This document shows, one piece after another, positions 61,501-64,000 of a stretch of DNA of 64,000 nt (the first letter of the stretch is position 1; each line of letters starts with the position of its first letter). Position numbers and translations under genes: made by a program. Location: contig JAIXWD010000020.1 of assembly GCA_027482225.1 (NCBI GenBank), positions 124,001 through 188,000 on the forward strand, given 5' to 3'. The notes beneath the pieces were generated by a model. The model ran no database searches. It was not told the DNA's origin and saw only the letters and a list, made by a program, of their open reading frames with translations. The stretch is from Bacteroidota bacterium (GTDB lineage: Bacteria > Bacteroidota > Bacteroidia > UKL13-3).

Positions 61501-62320
61501 ATCTTATCGTGAATACAGAAATTTGATTCAGTTATATCGTTTTATAGAGGCGTATCCTTTCCCATATACCTCATTCAGTAATTTAGATTTTTCTACAGTA
61601 AAATCTTTCCGTTTAGAATATGAATTAAGAGACCTTGGTAACATTAATATTTCTGCTAACTACATGTTACAGTTTGCTGATGGAACTGGTTCAAACTCTC
61701 AATCAAGTAGTGCTCTAGTTCAAGTTGGTTTACCTACATTACGTAATATATTCCCTCTTGATTACGATACCCGTCATACATTAAAAGGTACATTCGATTA
61801 CCATTACCGTGCTGGAAAAGATTACGATGGTCCTATTGTAGCTGGTAAGAAAATTTTAGAAAATGCTGGTATTAACTTTATTTTCAACTATACATCAGGT
61901 CGTCCATTCACACAAACTTTAATTGCAGTACCAGAGGTTCAAAGTGGTGTAGTAGCTCGTTCTCAAGTTAAAGGTACGATTAATGGCGCTAATTTACCTC
62001 CACAGTTTTTTATTGATATGAATATTGATAAAAACTTTACTTTCAAGAAAGAATCGTTATCAGGAAAAACTACTATGTATCGCTTACGCGTTTTCTTGTG
62101 GATGCAAAATGTATTTAATGCAGCTAATGTTTTAGGTGTTTATCAGTATACTGGTTCGGCCTATGACGATGGTTACTTAGCTTCGCCACAATCTATAGAA
62201 CAAAAACGTGTTGCAACCAATACACAGTCTTTTGTTGACCTATACAATACAAGAGTTGTAAACCCTGGTTTATTTGCTCTACCAAGATTAACTCGTTTAG
62301 GTGTTTCATTATACTTCTAA
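58514..62320 (+). CDS. TonB-dependent receptor with N-terminal carboxypeptidase-like regulatory domain
   Basis: Signal peptide; GKIIDSKTKKPVDYASIQLKLNG; plug IRGARADGTAYYIDGVRV; barrel ending RLGVSLYF. Confidence 0.95.
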   Translation: MKKVYSFLVALMAICMVANAQSQLGELRGKIIDSKTKKPVDYASIQLKLNGIIKAQVKSDDDGDFIIKPLQPGDYTLEVSSIGYQGQSISGISVISDQATYQNVSLVPSGGKELETVVIKSKKVLVDREGKGGGTKTAEEIMRLPQRNANMVANTFAGVDARAGAAPTIRGARADGTAYYIDGVRVASGSITIPQNAIDQIQVITSGTPALYGDFTGGAIAINTKAPSRIWMRSFEYITASPFYGWAGDNSNYNEFQGFISGPLLIANKGKADKERVLLGFSLAGSGVYQLDGRLPAVDIFRANDAAQARIEANPLTRTATGGFVPSGEFLTKGDLVKVDQRQNVANYSINLQGNFSYQPTNNISIRLGYQGNFFRGRGFSYANSLLNYDNNQLSQDFTGRVIGQFTQTFNKTGDEAKKQQTISGFYYTARFSYERRFIESMNADYGDDLFSYGYVGKFKTYSQDFYGLVTKEFEQAPDSFNYVDKNGQQKTLYTSAYRRNFGTFDTAYTFEPVGNNIRSNYTRSIYDYYASQGDNVTSLSQLRGLGGLTNGDNPLGIYSNMWTSPGTVQGGYSKSMNEAYILFVMSEASIAPKKNPKAKHDLQFGFTYEQQFRRGYGVGATGLWTLMRQYSNAQFVSLDSNNYSLKFDQYGNFQDTVTFANKIDPNQQTNFDRNLRNKLIADGELDVYGNPISAQTRIDVNSYAPNKFSLDMFSADELLNNGNSLVSYNGYDYLGNRVNGKKSVNDFLNDPTNRALGAYQPVYMAAWLQDKFAFKDLIVRAGVRFDRFDANQVVLKDPYSLVPIYSVGEVRGGNLKGLGSLIPSNIGDDYKVYVDTRTPNAANKVNITGYRNGNDWYDKDGNPVTDPSALWRDAQRENSDVENGNIPFLVTDAENNGIAKPTSASFRDYKPDIKISPRIWFSFPISTTSQFFGTYDVLVQRPTESNIAQIDDYFYLNNRRTGVIANPDLRMTQVTDYEMGFRQQIGDNSALGIVASYREYRNLIQLYRFIEAYPFPYTSFSNLDFSTVKSFRLEYELRDLGNINISANYMLQFADGTGSNSQSSSALVQVGLPTLRNIFPLDYDTRHTLKGTFDYHYRAGKDYDGPIVAGKKILENAGINFIFNYTSGRPFTQTLIAVPEVQSGVVARSQVKGTINGANLPPQFFIDMNIDKNFTFKKESLSGKTTMYRLRVFLWMQNVFNAANVLGVYQYTGSAYDDGYLASPQSIEQKRVATNTQSFVDLYNTRVVNPGLFALPRLTRLGVSLYF

Positions 62321-62338
62321 AAAAAATAAAACATAGAT

Positions 62339-64000
62339 ATGAAAAGTATAAATCAACAATTTTTGAAGTTTGCAAAGGCAATGGGTGTTGCTGCTATTTT
62401 AGTAGCATCTGTAAACACTGCACAAGCTCGCTATAACGTTGGTACTCCAGATCCCAAAGGGCCTCGTGAGCCTGAAATAAAAGGCAAAAGGTTTGGCTGT
62501 TTGCCTGCTACACAGCAGCGAGACTTAGATGTAAACAACGTTAGAACTACCATTCTGAATGGTGGTGACATGTGGTGGAATTTAAGTAATGCACGTTATG
62601 AAATACCTAAAATCCAAACTGGACAGGTATCAAAACACTCTTTATTTTCTGGAGCTTTATGGATTGGTGGTGTTTCTAATGGAAACTTAAAATTAGCGGC
62701 ACAAACATACCGTCAAGGTGGTAATGATTTTTATCCTGGACCATTAGTAAACGGTACCGCTGCAGTTTCGGAAGATAAATGTAAAGCGTACGATAAAATT
62801 TGGCGTGTTACTTTACGTGAGGTTCAAGATTTAGTAGCAACCACGGATATTAATTCATATGAAATACCTGATGATATAACTTCTTGGCCAGGTAATGGAG
62901 ATGTTGCTATTGGTGAATCAGCTCGTTTAGCTCCTTACTATGATAAAAATAATGATTCAAAATATGATCCTTTAGATGGAGATTATCCTACTTTAAATAA
63001 AGGTAAAGAGGAAATCAAAAATATTCCAGATATGATGTTGTACATGATATACAACGATAAGGGTAATATTCATAGTGAAACGCAAGGTGTTCCTATAGGT
63101 TTAGAATTGCATACTCAAGCGTTTGCATACTCAACAAACGATGAGATTAATAACATGACATTTTATCGTACTACCATTTTCAATAGAAGCAGTGAAACTG
63201 TTGATAGTACTGTATTTGGTCAATGGGTTGATGCAGATTTAGGAAATTACTCTGATGATTATGTAGAATGTGACGTAGCCCGTAATTTAGGTATATGTTA
63301 TAACGGTGACGATAATGACGAAGGTATTTTAGGCTACGGTTTAAATCCACCGAGTGTAGGTGTTACTTTTTTTGAAGGTCCGAGAAGACCAGATAGCTCA
63401 GAAATTGGATTAACGAAGTTTGTTTATTATAACAATGATTTTAGTTTAACTGGTAATCCTAGTCGCCCTGAGCATTTTTGGGGATACTTAAATGGACGTT
63501 GGAAAGATGGTGCAAATATTACATACGGTGGTAACGGCCGTGGAGGTTCTGATACTGCTAGTTTCATGTTCCCAGGAAATACAGATCCTGCTGGAAGACC
63601 TACTTGGAACGAACGAATTGCGGGTAATCAACCTCAAGATAGGCGCTTTTTACAAACAGCTGGTCCATTCACATTATTACCAGGCGCTGTAAACCGTGTT
63701 ACTATTGGTGTTGTATGGGCTCGTGCATCAAGCGGAGGAGCTACAGGTTCATTCAACTTACTCAAAGAAGCAAGCGATAAAGCAACAACGTTATACAAAA
63801 ATAATTTCGATTTAAAAGTTGGACCTGATGCTCCTAAATTAGAGGTTGTTGAATTAAATAGGAAGCTGGTAGTAAAAATTTTAAATACTCAAACTATTGA
63901 GAATTTTGTTGATGAATTTGCAGGCCCTTGCCCAACTAAAACAACTTACAAATTTCAAGGATACCAAGTTTGGCAGTTAAAAACTGCCAGTGTACCAAGT
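62339..64000 (+). CDS. Large secreted protein (truncated by right window edge; absent from ORF track)
   Basis: ATG at 62339; MKSINQQFLKFAKAMGVAAILVASVNTAQARYNVGTPDPKGPREPEIKG..., open to the window end. Confidence 0.75.
   Translation, partial: MKSINQQFLKFAKAMGVAAILVASVNTAQARYNVGTPDPKGPREPEIKGKRFGCLPATQQRDLDVNNVRTTILNGGDMWWNLSNARYEIPKIQTGQVSKHSLFSGALWIGGVSNGNLKLAAQTYRQGGNDFYPGPLVNGTAAVSEDKCKAYDKIWRVTLREVQDLVATTDINSYEIPDDITSWPGNGDVAIGESARLAPYYDKNNDSKYDPLDGDYPTLNKGKEEIKNIPDMMLYMIYNDKGNIHSETQGVPIGLELHTQAFAYSTNDEINNMTFYRTTIFNRSSETVDSTVFGQWVDADLGNYSDDYVECDVARNLGICYNGDDNDEGILGYGLNPPSVGVTFFEGPRRPDSSEIGLTKFVYYNNDFSLTGNPSRPEHFWGYLNGRWKDGANITYGGNGRGGSDTASFMFPGNTDPAGRPTWNERIAGNQPQDRRFLQTAGPFTLLPGAVNRVTIGVVWARASSGGATGSFNLLKEASDKATTLYKNNFDLKVGPDAPKLEVVELNRKLVVKILNTQTIENFVDEFAGPCPTKTTYKFQGYQVWQLKTASVPS

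Overview
64 kb of an AT-rich Bacteroidota-type chromosome, mostly housekeeping genes: serS, ppiase, lpd, queD, fabD, icmF, hpt, photolyase, ppx, maf, rlmH, clpC, msrA, rpmA/rplU, pdxA, pepA, rsmA, mgtE, a large TonB-dependent receptor, and one tRNA with a CAT anticodon. The most notable region is about 18.74-27.5 kb. There, 10 small accessory ORFs, all on the minus strand, are partitioned by five ~135-bp imperfect palindromes with attC-like architecture, plus one short degenerate palindrome. They sit directly downstream of a tyrosine recombinase (26172-27284). Reading the minus strand, the 5' boundary of each putative cassette (GTTAGCAC, GTTATGCGG, GTTATAGCC, GTTAGCGG, GTTAGCGG) is the reverse complement of the first core of that cassette's own palindrome (GTGCTAAC, CCGCATAAC, GGCTATAAC, CCGCTAAC, CCCCTAAC with one mismatch), although the cores differ between cassettes. 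This is the signature left by site-specific integration of circular gene cassettes cut at G^TT. The recombinase lacks the extra IntI-specific segment I would expect between the catalytic boxes, carries an unusual N-terminal domain, and lies on the same strand as the cassettes. This looks like an integron-like cassette platform run by a non-IntI recombinase. Secondary items are a serine-recombinase C-terminal remnant beside the tRNA, a GGGATTGAAGC...GCGGAAAGCCCGACC structured intergenic element, and a DUF2256/TIGR03643/photolyase cluster whose 45-aa member is missing from the ORF track. All calls come from reading the sequence; no searches were run.
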